From contig OZ245789.1 of assembly GCA_965228045.1 (NCBI GenBank), forward strand, positions 992,001 through 1,056,000: a stretch of 64,000 nt of DNA, given 5' to 3'. The stretch is from JANQEU01 sp965228045 (lineage in GTDB: Bacteria > Bacteroidota > Bacteroidia > Cytophagales > Cyclobacteriaceae). Position 1 is the first letter of the stretch, and each line of letters begins with the position of its first letter. Made by a program: the position numbers and the translations under genes. This document shows, one piece after another, positions 8,555 through 16,748 of this stretch. The notes beneath the pieces were generated by a model, which was given only the letters and a program-made list of their open reading frames with translations, searched no databases and was not told the origin of the DNA.

Positions 8555-9393
8555 AAGTTTCAATTATTGGTTTAGGATTAATCGGTGGGTCTTTTGGATT
8601 GGCATTGAAGTCGATCGGGGAGGTTCATATTACGGGATGGGATCAAAATCCCGCTAATCTTCGAAAGGCACTGGAATTGGGATTGATCGATCAAAAAGCC
8701 CATTCAGTAGAAGAATGCTTTTCTGAGTCAGATTGGATTTTTCTGGCGATACCTGTTGACGCCATTGAGACGCTCCTTCCCGGATTCCTTGATAGACTCC
8801 GGGAAGATCAATGGGTTGTTGATTTCGGATCAACAAAAGAAGCAATCTGCCAAACAGTGGAGGATCATAATCTCCGGAGGCAGTTCCTAGCCGCCCATCC
8901 AATAGCTGGTACAGAATACAGTGGCCCTGAGTCCGCGTTTTCAAGCCTTTTTCAGGATAAGACTATGATCATCTGTGAAAGCGAAAAGACATCAGACTCT
9001 CTGGTGGAAGCGTTTTCTTCACTGTGCCGATCGCTGTCTATGAAATTGTCTTACCTGAGTGCCAGGGATCATGATAAACATCTGGCATATGTTTCGCATT
9101 TGAGTCATGTGATTGCATTCGGATTAAGCAATGCCGTGCTATCTGAAGAAAAGGAAGACAATCGAATTCTGGATCTTGCGGGATCCGGATTTGATTCAAC
9201 AGTACGACTGGCGAAAAGCTCCCCGGAAATGTGGACTCCGATATTCATAAAAAACCGGCGGTTTCTATTGGAAGCGATTGATAATTTCATGAAAGAAACA
9301 GGTAAAATCAGAGATTTTCTTTCGCGTGAAGAGTCGGAAGAGATATTCAAATTCCTTCAAAATGGTCGTGAGATTAGAAAAATTCTCAAATAA
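8551..9393 (+). CDS. tyrA: Prephenate dehydrogenase
   Basis: This protein of 280 residues oxidatively decarboxylates prephenate to 4-hydroxyphenylpyruvate in tyrosine synthesis, using NAD(P)+. The Rossmann glycine motif GLGLIGGSFGLALK is at residues 7-20. The catalytic-site segment HPIAGTEYSG is near residue 115, and the helical dimerisation region follows. There is no C-terminal ACT domain and no fused chorismate mutase, so any feedback control differs from the E. coli T-protein. It is coupled to the upstream aminotransferase by a 4-base overlap. The other genes of the branch (pheA, DAHP synthase/chorismate mutase) are not in this window. Confidence 0.92.
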   Translation: MKVSIIGLGLIGGSFGLALKSIGEVHITGWDQNPANLRKALELGLIDQKAHSVEECFSESDWIFLAIPVDAIETLLPGFLDRLREDQWVVDFGSTKEAICQTVEDHNLRRQFLAAHPIAGTEYSGPESAFSSLFQDKTMIICESEKTSDSLVEAFSSLCRSLSMKLSYLSARDHDKHLAYVSHLSHVIAFGLSNAVLSEEKEDNRILDLAGSGFDSTVRLAKSSPEMWTPIFIKNRRFLLEAIDNFMKETGKIRDFLSREESEEIFKFLQNGREIRKILK

Positions 9394-9476
9394 CTATTTA
9401 ATTAAGTAAAGACACTTTCTTTAGGAGTTTGAAATAATATTTTGTTTCTTGAAACATATTCAAAACAAATTATTGC

Positions 9477-9719
9477 ATGAAGAAGCTATCGATTATTCTA
9501 ACTCTGGTGTTTGGTGTGGCACTGTTTTCTTGCGGGGATGACAAGGAAAAAGACGATCCTAAATGCCTTACTTGTACCGGCACTGATGATGATTCTGATT
9601 TTGAAGGATTATGTGTAGGTCTTGAGGATCCAGACACCGGAGAGACTTTGACTGAAACGGACTTACAAGCAGCAGCTACATTGCTGGAAGCATTCGGAGC
9701 CGATTGTACAGTAGATTAA
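9477..9719 (+). CDS. Small cysteine-containing lipoprotein, unknown function
   Basis: The protein has 80 residues with a short lysine-rich signal peptide and lipobox ALFSCG (acylated Cys19), followed by the acidic linker GDDKEKDDPK typical of surface-exposed Bacteroidota lipoproteins. The mature part is very acidic and has four further cysteines (C30, C33, C46, C77) that could form two disulfides: a CLTC pair, one in the middle, one near the C-terminus before TVD. I do not recognise the family with certainty; small lipoproteins with this cysteine pattern occur in Cytophagales genomes. It is transcribed alone and ends at a strong terminator shared with convergent sucD. Confidence 0.75.
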   Translation: MKKLSIILTLVFGVALFSCGDDKEKDDPKCLTCTGTDDDSDFEGLCVGLEDPDTGETLTETDLQAAATLLEAFGADCTVD

Positions 9720-9728
9720 AAATGTTAA

Positions 9729-9757
9729 GGAGGTCAGTTGAAAAATTGACCTCTTTT
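9729..9757. terminator. Bidirectional intrinsic terminator, lipoprotein/sucD
   Basis: The inverted repeat AGGTCAGTT (9731-9739) and AATTGACCT (9744-9752) encloses a GAAA tetraloop. The stem extends with G9730-C9753, and a short T-run follows on the plus strand. It serves the 9477 lipoprotein gene; on the minus strand the 3' end of sucD runs into it. Confidence 0.75.
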
Positions 9758-10631
9758 AGCCCTTCATCGCTTTGGCCATAGTTTCACCTATGTCCGCCGG
9801 ACTCTTGGATACGTGAAGTCCGCATTCCTCCATGATTCTCATTTTGGCTTCTGCCGTATCATCTTTTCCACCAATGATGGCACCTGCGTGTCCCATTCTT
9901 TTTCCTTTAGGTGCCGTTTGACCTGCAATGAATCCCACTACCGGCTTAGGATTGCCTTGTTCTTTGATCCATTTTGCAGCATCGGCTTCGTATTGACCTC
10001 CTATTTCCCCTATCATGACGATGCCCTCGGTTTCCGGGTCTGCCATCAGCAGCTGTACTGCTTCTTTGGTAGAGGTACCTATTATTGGGTCCCCCCCAAT
10101 TCCAATGGCCGTGGTAATCCCAAATCCGGCTTTTACCACCTGATCGGCAGCTTCGTAGGTCAGTGTACCGGACTTGGAAACGATTCCGATGTTTCCTTTT
10201 TTGAAAATGAAGCCCGGCATAATCCCAACTTTGGCCTCGCCCGGTGTAATCACCCCAGGGCAATTCGGGCCCACTAATACAGCTCCCCTTGCTTTCGCGT
10301 AAGGTTTGGCGTGCATCATGTCTTTTGTAGGAATACCCTCTGTGATGGCTATGATCACCTTGATGCCGGCATCAGCCGCTTCCATGATTGCATCCGCAGC
10401 AAACGCAGGAGGAACGAAAATGATAGAAGTATCCGCTCCTGCTTTGTCCACAGACTCCTTTACCGTATTGAACACAGGTCTGTCCAGGTGGGTTTGTCCG
10501 CCTTTACCCGGGGTTACTCCACCAACTACGTTGGTACCATATTCGATCATCTGGCTGGCATGGAAAGTTCCTTCCGAACCTGTAAAACCCTGTACAATAA
10601 CCTTGGAATCTTTATTTACGAGAACGCTCAT
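9756..10631 (-). CDS. sucD: Succinyl-CoA synthetase, alpha subunit
   Basis: The alpha subunit (291 residues) of the TCA-cycle enzyme interconverts succinyl-CoA and succinate with ATP or GTP formation. The CoA-binding Rossmann part starts with VQGFTGSEGTFH (residues 13-24) and VVGGVTPGKGGQ (35-46). GPNCPGVITPGE follows at 121-132, and the phosphohistidine loop is KRMGHAGAIIGG with active H248. Length and motifs are those of a full alpha subunit. The beta subunit gene sucC is not adjacent, which is unlike the sucCD pair of proteobacteria. A good promoter lies just upstream (10652-10682). It is convergent with the small lipoprotein gene. Confidence 0.96.
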   Translation of the reverse strand: MSVLVNKDSKVIVQGFTGSEGTFHASQMIEYGTNVVGGVTPGKGGQTHLDRPVFNTVKESVDKAGADTSIIFVPPAFAADAIMEAADAGIKVIIAITEGIPTKDMMHAKPYAKARGAVLVGPNCPGVITPGEAKVGIMPGFIFKKGNIGIVSKSGTLTYEAADQVVKAGFGITTAIGIGGDPIIGTSTKEAVQLLMADPETEGIVMIGEIGGQYEADAAKWIKEQGNPKPVVGFIAGQTAPKGKRMGHAGAIIGGKDDTAEAKMRIMEECGLHVSKSPADIGETMAKAMKG

Positions 10632-10651
10632 GGACTAATGTTTTAAGGTTG

Positions 10652-10682
10652 CAAAAATAGCAGATAAATGCACCCAGCCAAT
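10652..10682 (-). promoter_or_regulatory. Predicted sucD promoter
   Basis: On the minus strand ATTG (10682-10679), a 19-base spacer and TATTTTTG (10659-10652) fit the Bacteroidota sigma-ABfr promoter (TTTG, 19-21 bases, TAnnTTTG). The -7 box is a perfect match. Transcription would start about 15 bases upstream of the sucD ATG. Confidence 0.65.
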
Positions 10683-10690
10683 CTTTCCAA

Positions 10691-10837
10691 TTAAATTCGG
10701 AGCAGATCGGTTACCACCTGTGGAATTTCTTTCAAACTGGAAGGATCATTGTTGATTAAAAACACGGTAAATTGATACTGAAAGGGTATTAATCCCCCAA
10801 TTAATGAGGTTTTAGCAGATGGTATGATTATGGTGGA
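10691..10837 (-). pseudogene. Possible 3' remnant of a coding gene (no start codon)
   Basis: One minus-strand frame between sucD and the next gene reads 48 codons to a stop at 10691-10693, with natural-looking composition and codon use. Its last part is FTVFLINNDPSSLKEIPQVV followed by TDLLRI and the stop. The frame is closed upstream by TAA at 10840-10838 and has no ATG or GTG. The segment resembles the C-terminal end of secreted peptidases of the D-alanyl-D-alanine carboxypeptidase kind, where a strand with LxNN precedes a terminal helix. It may be the tail of a gene destroyed by deletion, or chance. The sucD promoter begins at its end. Confidence 0.3.
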
Positions 10838-10877
10838 TTAAAGGGTAGTAATGAATAATTACAAAATGAACATGAAT

Positions 10878-11315
10878 ATGAAAACCATAAAAAGAACGAT
10901 ACAGATGGCTACTTTGATGCTGGCCAGCGCATTTATTTTTACAGCTTGCGTTTCAACAGAATCAAATGAAACATCCTCTGCTAATGATTCTGGTGAAGAA
11001 ATAGATATTGTGGAAAAGCGAAAGGAAATAAAAAAAGAACTGGATGAAGCTGTGGCGAAGGCCGATGACAGAATTGCCGAGCTAGAAGAGCAGGCGGCAG
11101 ATGCATCTGAAGATGTAAAAACGCAGCTACAAGCTGCCATTGCTGGCATTCAAAAAGAAAGGCAAAAAGTGATTGACAAGGCCAGGGAGGTTGCAGAAGC
11201 TTCACAGGATACCTGGAAAGACTTCGACTCAGAGGCCGAAGAACTTGTCAGAAATACAGACGCTAAGATGGATAGTCTGGCAAACAAAGTCAAAAGTCGT
11301 CTAAGCAGTAATTAA
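10878..11315 (+). CDS. Coiled-coil lipoprotein, unknown function
   Basis: This is a small exported lipoprotein. I place the start at the ATG at 10878, giving a signal peptide MKTIKRTIQMATLMLASAF and the lipobox IFTAC; earlier in-frame ATGs at 10851, 10866 and 10872 only add Asn/Met residues. After a Ser/Glu-rich linker, residues ~45-140 form a continuous charged helix (repeated EEIDIVEKRKEIKKEL, DDRIAELEEQ, IQKERQKVIDKAREV), predicted as coiled coil. The composition resembles apolipoprotein-like or YtxH-like stress proteins, but I assign no function. A very stable terminator follows at 11344-11391, so it is likely a single-gene transcript. Confidence 0.75.
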   Translation: MKTIKRTIQMATLMLASAFIFTACVSTESNETSSANDSGEEIDIVEKRKEIKKELDEAVAKADDRIAELEEQAADASEDVKTQLQAAIAGIQKERQKVIDKAREVAEASQDTWKDFDSEAEELVRNTDAKMDSLANKVKSRLSSN

Positions 11316-11343
11316 ACTAACATTTAAAGTAAGAATTAAGGTA

Positions 11344-11391
11344 AAAGCCATTGATTTGGATTATTGTACAACCCAAATCGATGGTTTTTTT
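11344..11391 (+). terminator. Strong intrinsic terminator
   Basis: CCATTGATTTGG (11348-11359) pairs with CCAAATCGATGG (11373-11384) over 12 positions with one G-U, flanked by AAAA and a run of seven T. It terminates the coiled-coil lipoprotein transcript and isolates it from the MscS gene 32 bases on. Confidence 0.88.
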
Positions 11392-11422
11392 ATTTTTAAG
11401 TCCTTGGTAACACTGTCATTCA

Positions 11423-12457
11423 TTGGAAATCATTAAGGAATATTTATTGGAGTTATGGCTGATTCCCGTTTCCGGAGTTAGTGCTTTTATCCTGATCAAC
11501 ATTGTCTTGTGGCAACTAAGACACCTTTTCAGGAGACTGGATTGGTCGGGCTACGAGTCGTTCATTCGGTTACGGCGGCCTCTTGTGTTGATCGCCGTGC
11601 TTATTGGGATTTCCATATCCACCAGTCTTAAAGTCGAGGAACTTCCCCTTATCTGGAGCCAAATTTTCAGGATCCTTTATGTGATCAGTTTTGCATGGTT
11701 GATGATCCGCAGTACAGCGGCGGTCAGACATCTCATCGCAGGCCAATATGATTTAAATACTGCAGACAATCTACGGGCACGTAAAGTGATCACCCAGCTT
11801 AGGGTTTTCGAAAGGATACTCAATGTTGTCATCATCATTGTGGCGGTTTCACTGATCCTTATGACTTTTGATAGCATCCGTAATCTTGGGACAAGCTTGC
11901 TTGCCTCGGCTGGTGTGGCAGGATTGATCGTTGGCCTGGCTGCGCAAAGGGTAATAGGAAATTTACTGGCAGGGTTACAGATAGCCATCACCCAACCCAT
12001 CAGGCTGGATGATGCGGTAGTTATTGACAATGAATGGGGGTGGATTGAAGAGATCACCCTGACCTATGTGGTAGTGAGAATTTGGGACAGACGACGTCTG
12101 ATAGTCCCATCATCATCCATCATAGAAAAGACTTTTCAAAATTGGACGAGAACCAATTCCGATATTCTGGGGACCGTTTTCATTTACGCCGATTATAAAT
12201 TGCCGGTACAACCATTGAGGGAAGCATTGACTGAAATATTAAATGGAACAGACCTGTGGAATGGTCAGGTCAATGTGCTTCAGGTAACCAACCTCACTGA
12301 AAAGTCGATGGAATTGCGGGCCCTGATGAGTGCCAAAAATTCCCCTACTGCATGGGACTTGAGGGTGTATGTTCGTGAGAAAATCATTGAATTCCTTCAA
12401 AAGGAATATCCTGATTGCCTTCCAAAATCACGTATCGAACTTAAGGATAATAACTAG
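11423..12457 (+). CDS. MscS-family mechanosensitive ion channel
   Basis: The protein has 344 residues: about five N-terminal membrane segments, then the MscS pore helix and beta domain. The pore-lining stretch LLASAGVAGLIVGLAAQ is rich in Gly/Ala as in MscS TM3. It is followed by NLLAGLQIAITQPIRLDD and the beta domain NEWGWIEEITLTYVVVRIWD, RRLIVPSSSII and FQNWTR. The channel should open under membrane tension to release solutes on osmotic downshock. No ATG is available: the frame opens after TAA at 11408-11410, and the first plausible start is TTG at 11423. Its stop codon abuts the stop of the convergent universal stress protein. Confidence 0.88.
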   Translation: MEIIKEYLLELWLIPVSGVSAFILINIVLWQLRHLFRRLDWSGYESFIRLRRPLVLIAVLIGISISTSLKVEELPLIWSQIFRILYVISFAWLMIRSTAAVRHLIAGQYDLNTADNLRARKVITQLRVFERILNVVIIIVAVSLILMTFDSIRNLGTSLLASAGVAGLIVGLAAQRVIGNLLAGLQIAITQPIRLDDAVVIDNEWGWIEEITLTYVVVRIWDRRRLIVPSSSIIEKTFQNWTRTNSDILGTVFIYADYKLPVQPLREALTEILNGTDLWNGQVNVLQVTNLTEKSMELRALMSAKNSPTAWDLRVYVREKIIEFLQKEYPDCLPKSRIELKDNN

Positions 12458-13288
12458 CTAGTTTAGAAGTAGTGTTGCCGTACTTGACTCGTGAATAACT
12501 TTTTCCGTGATTCCGGTATGAAAAATATTGTGTAAAACATTATCTCCACGAGGTATGACTACAATACAATCCGGCTTTTCTTTGTCAATGTAAGTTTCAA
12601 TTCCCGCAAATATGTTCTGGCTGATAACAGGTACATGCTCATGCTCTACGTCCGAAAGATAACGGTGGAGTGCCGAGTCTTTCATTTCTTCCCTTAATTC
12701 TTCTATCTCACCTGTGTCAAATACATGCAGAATAGAAAATTTCACATCTTTCCTTTTTGCGATGGATTTTATGAAATCCAGCGAACTGTTTGAGATATCC
12801 AAAGGCTCAAAATCAGTGGCTAACACCACGTGTTTCAACTGGAAATTCTCTTCAGTTGATTCATCGGTAGGAATCACGAAAATGGGACAAGAAACTTTAT
12901 GCGCTACAGAGGCCGGCTTGGAGCCAAATGTCATTCTCTGGAAAGTGCCTCTTTCCTTTGATCCCATTACGATCAGGTCTGGCGCAAACTCCTCTGAAAC
13001 AGAATTCATTGCTTCCTGCAAGGATCCTCTTCTCAGTAGCGGAGTTATGTTAATGTCACTGCCTATTCGTTCCATTAGATCATTCATTTTTCGCCTGAGA
13101 TCGTGCTTCACGGCCTCGGTAGAATAGACAGGCAGACTTGGTTTGTCAGCTACGGGAACTATTGGATTCACATTACTGACCAACAAAAACTCTGTATTTT
13201 CCGGATCTGTATTTTCCAGATATTTAAATGCTTTCCGTATGGTAATTTCTGATTCCCGAGATAAATCTGTTGCTAATACTATTTTCAT
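12458..13288 (-). CDS. Universal stress protein, tandem UspA domains
   Basis: The protein is 276 residues with two consecutive UspA domains (about 1-145 and 150-276). The first keeps the ATP-type loop pattern: VLATDLSRESE at its start and MGSKERGTFQRMTFGSKPASV with the following CPIFVIP. The second begins HVVLATDFEPLD, but its C-terminal loop VVIPRGDNVLHNIFHTG departs from the GxxGxxxxxxxxG(S/T) ATP signature, so only the first domain may bind nucleotide. Such proteins support survival under stress, often with oxygen or energy limitation. Its neighbours are an MscS channel, a two-component system and Dps, which fits a stress locus. A possible sigma54-like element lies upstream (13326-13341). 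Confidence 0.9.
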   Translation of the reverse strand: MKIVLATDLSRESEITIRKAFKYLENTDPENTEFLLVSNVNPIVPVADKPSLPVYSTEAVKHDLRRKMNDLMERIGSDINITPLLRRGSLQEAMNSVSEEFAPDLIVMGSKERGTFQRMTFGSKPASVAHKVSCPIFVIPTDESTEENFQLKHVVLATDFEPLDISNSSLDFIKSIAKRKDVKFSILHVFDTGEIEELREEMKDSALHRYLSDVEHEHVPVISQNIFAGIETYIDKEKPDCIVVIPRGDNVLHNIFHTGITEKVIHESSTATLLLN

Positions 13289-13325
13289 AACTCATTTGAG
13301 ATTCATTAAAATATGCGAAGTATAA

Positions 13326-13341
13326 TGTAAATACCATGCCA
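13326..13341 (-). promoter_or_regulatory. Possible sigma54-like promoter of the USP gene
   Basis: The minus strand reads TGGCAT, five bases, TTACA, against the -24/-12 consensus TGGCAC-N5-TTGCA. The -24 GG is present but the -12 GC is AC, so the match is imperfect. Distance to the ATG (13288) leaves a leader of about 25 bases. It is of interest only because a sigma54-type activator gene (13914-15281) is a neighbour. Confidence 0.25.
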
Positions 13342-13551
13342 CCTATCTGGTGCGAAACAAGGGACTCACTAGTGTTTTATGTGTAGATATAGTTCTACAT
13401 TTTTCTGATGCATGGGTAAGTAATCCTCACCAATTGGCTTACTTTTAACAGGAAACACTGAAAGATTCAAGGGGAAAAGCAATTTGAAACGGGCATAGAT
13501 TTTGTCTCAATGACCTCAAAATTTATTGCAATTAGTACCAATCAAAAACGC

Positions 13552-13905
13552 ATGAATGCTCTGGTAGTTGATGATGAGGAAGACATAGGTCTGATGGTGA
13601 CCCGATTTCTGAGGAAAGAGGGCATCAATACAGATTACGCCGATAGAGTAGAATCGGCAAGACAAAAACTAGATGAAAATGAATATGAGCTAGTCCTCCT
13701 GGATCTCAATTTGCCAGACGGGACAGGTTTTGATTTAATGCCAGATATAAACGATAAGGAAAAGGAAATATCTGTTATTGTAATTAGCGCCCATGATGGA
13801 ATTTATGAACAACAGAAGGTAAGTGAATTTGGCATTCATAAGTTCATCAAAAAACCTTTTTCTAAAACTGAGGTAATGGAGGCAATAAACAGCCTTTTTC
13901 AATAA
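13552..13905 (+). CDS. Single-domain response regulator receiver
   Basis: This is a stand-alone CheY-like receiver. The frame is open from an ATG at 13510, but the receiver begins MNALVVDDEEDIG at the ATG at 13552, which I take as the start (118 residues). The acidic pocket is VVDDEED; the phospho-acceptor is the Asp in LVLLDLNLPDG (residue 51 from this start). The Ser of VISAHDG and the Lys of KFIKKPF complete the active site. It has no output domain, so it may act by protein-protein contact or as a phosphate relay for the kinase two genes downstream. The gap to the next gene is 8 bases, so they form an operon. Confidence 0.87.
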   Translation: MNALVVDDEEDIGLMVTRFLRKEGINTDYADRVESARQKLDENEYELVLLDLNLPDGTGFDLMPDINDKEKEISVIVISAHDGIYEQQKVSEFGIHKFIKKPFSKTEVMEAINSLFQ

Positions 13906-13913
13906 ATCTAAAT

Positions 13914-15281
13914 ATGGAAAAAATTCTTATCGTTGACGACGATTTAGATATCTGCACGCTACTAGAGCGGTTTTTGACAAAGAAGGGTTATGATACCAAC
14001 TCTTGTCAATCAGGAGAGGAAGCCATAAGCTGGCTAAAAAAGAACGAAACTGATCTGGTTATCTGTGACTTCAAATTACCGGATTACTCAGGTCTGGATA
14101 TTCTCAAAAAGATAAAAATTCTCAATTCGGAAACGAGGGTAATCATCATCACTGGATATTCGGATGTTAAGGTAGCGGTTGAAACTGTAAAAAAAGGGGC
14201 CTATGACTATGTGACAAAACCACTCTATCCTGACGAAATTCTCATGACGATAGAAGGGGCTCTCGACAGTCCTTCACCCGGATCTCAAACAAAACCAAAG
14301 TCGAAGGCCAATCAGGTACTGAGCTATGAATACATCTCCGGAACCAGTCAGCAATCAGGTCTCGTAGAAAAACATATTTCGCTCATCGCAGGCACTAATA
14401 TGTCCGTCATCATTCAGGGAGAAACCGGGACAGGAAAGGAATTCGTAGCGCGGGCCATACATCATCAAAGTGATCGTTCGGAACAGCCCTTTGTAGCCAT
14501 AGATTGCGGTGCCTTGCAGAAGGAACTGGCTGGTAGTGAGCTTTTTGGACATGAGAGAGGTGCCTTTACCGGTGCGGTGAAGGACCGGAAAGGCTGCTTC
14601 GAATTGGCCAATAATGGAACACTCTTTTTGGATGAAATTGGGAATCTGACGTATGATAACCAGGTAAAACTTTTGAGAGTACTTCAGGAAAGGAAAGTGA
14701 AAAGAGTAGGTGGTGTCAAGGACATTAATGTGGACGTACGGGTTCTTGTGGCCACAAATTCGGACCTGAAGGAGATGATTACCGATGGAGGATTCAGAGA
14801 GGACCTGTTTCATCGTCTTAATGAATTCACCATTCGACTTGACCCGATCAGAGAAAGACCTGAAGATGTGGAAGTTTTTGCAAAGCATTTTCTGAAATTG
14901 GCGAATGAACGACTCAACAAATCCGTGAAAAGTTTTGATGATGAGTCACTTTGGAAATTAAAATCTTTCTACTGGCATGGAAATCTAAGGGAGTTGAGAA
15001 ATGTAGTCAATAGGGCAGTTCTTCTAAGTCAGGGAGATATTATTACGGTAGCATGTTTGCCCGATGAAATCATAAATCCCGATTCAAATACTACGGACGA
15101 TAGAATTATAAACGGGAGTTTCTCAGGAACACTAAAGGAAGTAACTGAGAATGCCGAACGAGCGGCTATTATAGCAACTTTGAAAAGGACAGACTACAAT
15201 AAGACCAAAACTGCCAAAATTCTCGATGTAGATAGAAAGACATTGTACAATAAACTCAAAGCATACGGAATAGATCACTGA
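13914..15281 (+). CDS. Sigma54-dependent response regulator (NtrC/AtoC type)
   Basis: The protein has 455 residues with the classical three domains: receiver (1-125, phospho-acceptor D52 in VICDFKLPD), AAA+ central domain (about 140-375), and a C-terminal Fis-type helix-turn-helix ending AKILDVDRKTLYNKLKAYGI. Walker A is GETGTGKE at 169-176, the sigma54-contact loop GAFTGA at 216-221, and Walker B GTLFLDEIG near 238. Phosphorylated by its kinase, it should hydrolyse ATP to open sigma54-RNA polymerase complexes. The kinase gene follows after 3 bases. Its targets are unknown; the imperfect -24/-12-like sites before the USP and Dps genes are candidates. Confidence 0.94.
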   Translation: MEKILIVDDDLDICTLLERFLTKKGYDTNSCQSGEEAISWLKKNETDLVICDFKLPDYSGLDILKKIKILNSETRVIIITGYSDVKVAVETVKKGAYDYVTKPLYPDEILMTIEGALDSPSPGSQTKPKSKANQVLSYEYISGTSQQSGLVEKHISLIAGTNMSVIIQGETGTGKEFVARAIHHQSDRSEQPFVAIDCGALQKELAGSELFGHERGAFTGAVKDRKGCFELANNGTLFLDEIGNLTYDNQVKLLRVLQERKVKRVGGVKDINVDVRVLVATNSDLKEMITDGGFREDLFHRLNEFTIRLDPIRERPEDVEVFAKHFLKLANERLNKSVKSFDDESLWKLKSFYWHGNLRELRNVVNRAVLLSQGDIITVACLPDEIINPDSNTTDDRIINGSFSGTLKEVTENAERAAIIATLKRTDYNKTKTAKILDVDRKTLYNKLKAYGIDH

Positions 15282-15284
15282 CAA

Positions 15285-16748
15285 ATGATTGAAAAAATAG
15301 ATCCTGACGAAACAGACTATAACGAGGAATTTCTGGAAAGTATACTCGAAAGCTCTTTCTATGGGATTATGACCTTTAAGTCCATAAGGGACTCGAAAGG
15401 AAATATATCTGATTTCCAGTGGCTGTATGTCAATGACGTGGCAGCTGAACTGGTGGGTGTCGATGCAGAAAGGTTAAGAGGAGCAAACCTTTTGACTGTA
15501 ATGAAGGACAGTAAAGAATTTGGGCTTTTTCATAGCTATTGCAAGGTTGTAGACACCGGTGAATATCTGACCTTTGAGCAGGAATATCCCAATGGAGAAA
15601 GCAAGCGGCAATACCGGGTATCAGCTGTGAAAATCGGGGATGGTTTGACCGTGACCTTTCAGGATATTACAGAATTCAAGAATTCCTTGCTGGAGTCCAA
15701 AATCAGGGAGGACAAATATCGTCTGCTTTTTGAGGAATCTATTGATTCTATATTTGTGATAGATAACTCATTCATGTTTCTGGACGCTAATCAGTCGTTC
15801 CAAAAGCTGTTTGGATTTGACCTTGATCAGCTGGTATGCATGTCTTTTAAACAGCTTTTTCCGGATGAGGAAAAGTTTAAACTTTTCTCAAAGATGTTGT
15901 TGGACAATCAGACCCTGGAGGAGTTTGAAGTGGACCTTTGCGATTTCAAAGGCATCCGAAAAATTTGTTTGATTAATTGTAGCACTGTGAGTGATGTTGA
16001 CCCTGAAACAAGAAAGTATCTTGGCGTAATTCGGGATCAGACCAAGAGAAAACAGTCAGACAAAGAGCTGATTCAGGCAGAAAAGCTGGCAATGACCGGC
16101 AAAATAGCGCGAACCATAGCCCATGAAGTTAGAAATCCATTGACCAATCTTACTTTGGCTTTAGAGCAGCTAAAAGATGAAATTCCGGAAGAGATTGAGG
16201 ATGCGGATTTGTATTTTAATATAATCAAGCGGAACGCAGAACGAATTGGTAAGCTGATTACGAATCTGCTTCAATCTTCCAAGCCCAGGGAACTGAAGCT
16301 GGAAATGCAGTCAATCAATGAAATTCTTACGTCCTCGATTGACCTGGTTAAGGATCGTTTGAATCTGAGAAAGATCGAGCTGAAAACGAATTTCGAACCA
16401 AATTTACCAGACATTCCACTGGATAAGGACCAATTGAGCATTGCATTGTTAAACCTGTTTGTAAACGCAATAGAAGCTATGAAGTCCGATGTTGGAGTTC
16501 TGGAAGTCAGCTCCACCGCGATCGAAGGGAAAGTATTGGTCAGGATTTCAGATAATGGAAAAGGAATGAGTCAGGATGATCAAAATAAACTGTTTGAGCC
16601 GTTTTTCACTTCGAAGAAAGAGGGTACGGGACTTGGACTGACTATGGTCCAGAACATTGTCCACAGTCATAAAGGTAGTATCCATGTCGAAAGCGAGCTG
16701 AAGAAAGGAACTGCATTCACCATTTACTTTCCAGTTCCGGAGGACTAG
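15285..16748 (+). CDS. PAS-domain sensor histidine kinase
   Basis: This is a cytoplasmic kinase of 487 residues with no membrane segments. Two PAS domains occupy about 15-135 and 145-260: the first contains FYGIMTFKSIRD, the second begins RLLFEESIDSIFVID. The HisKA region has the phospho-acceptor H280 in IAHEVRNPLTN. The HATPase domain shows NLFVNAIEAM (N box), ISDNGKGM (G1), LFEPFFTSKKEGTGLGL (F and G2 boxes). It is probably the partner of the sigma54-type regulator encoded 3 bases upstream and perhaps of the single receiver. The PAS ligand is not recognisable. It overlaps the convergent 16745-17209 gene by 4 bases. Confidence 0.92.
   Translation: MIEKIDPDETDYNEEFLESILESSFYGIMTFKSIRDSKGNISDFQWLYVNDVAAELVGVDAERLRGANLLTVMKDSKEFGLFHSYCKVVDTGEYLTFEQEYPNGESKRQYRVSAVKIGDGLTVTFQDITEFKNSLLESKIREDKYRLLFEESIDSIFVIDNSFMFLDANQSFQKLFGFDLDQLVCMSFKQLFPDEEKFKLFSKMLLDNQTLEEFEVDLCDFKGIRKICLINCSTVSDVDPETRKYLGVIRDQTKRKQSDKELIQAEKLAMTGKIARTIAHEVRNPLTNLTLALEQLKDEIPEEIEDADLYFNIIKRNAERIGKLITNLLQSSKPRELKLEMQSINEILTSSIDLVKDRLNLRKIELKTNFEPNLPDIPLDKDQLSIALLNLFVNAIEAMKSDVGVLEVSSTAIEGKVLVRISDNGKGMSQDDQNKLFEPFFTSKKEGTGLGLTMVQNIVHSHKGSIHVESELKKGTAFTIYFPVPED

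Noticed and set aside
13382..13404. Six-base inverted repeat TGTAGA/TCTACA followed by T
   Set aside because: Short and AT-rich with a six-base loop and no gene ending upstream on that strand; too weak to call a terminator.
14355..14888. 177-codon minus-strand frame inside the sigma54 regulator gene
   Set aside because: Antisense shadow of the AAA+ domain coding region with no known motif.
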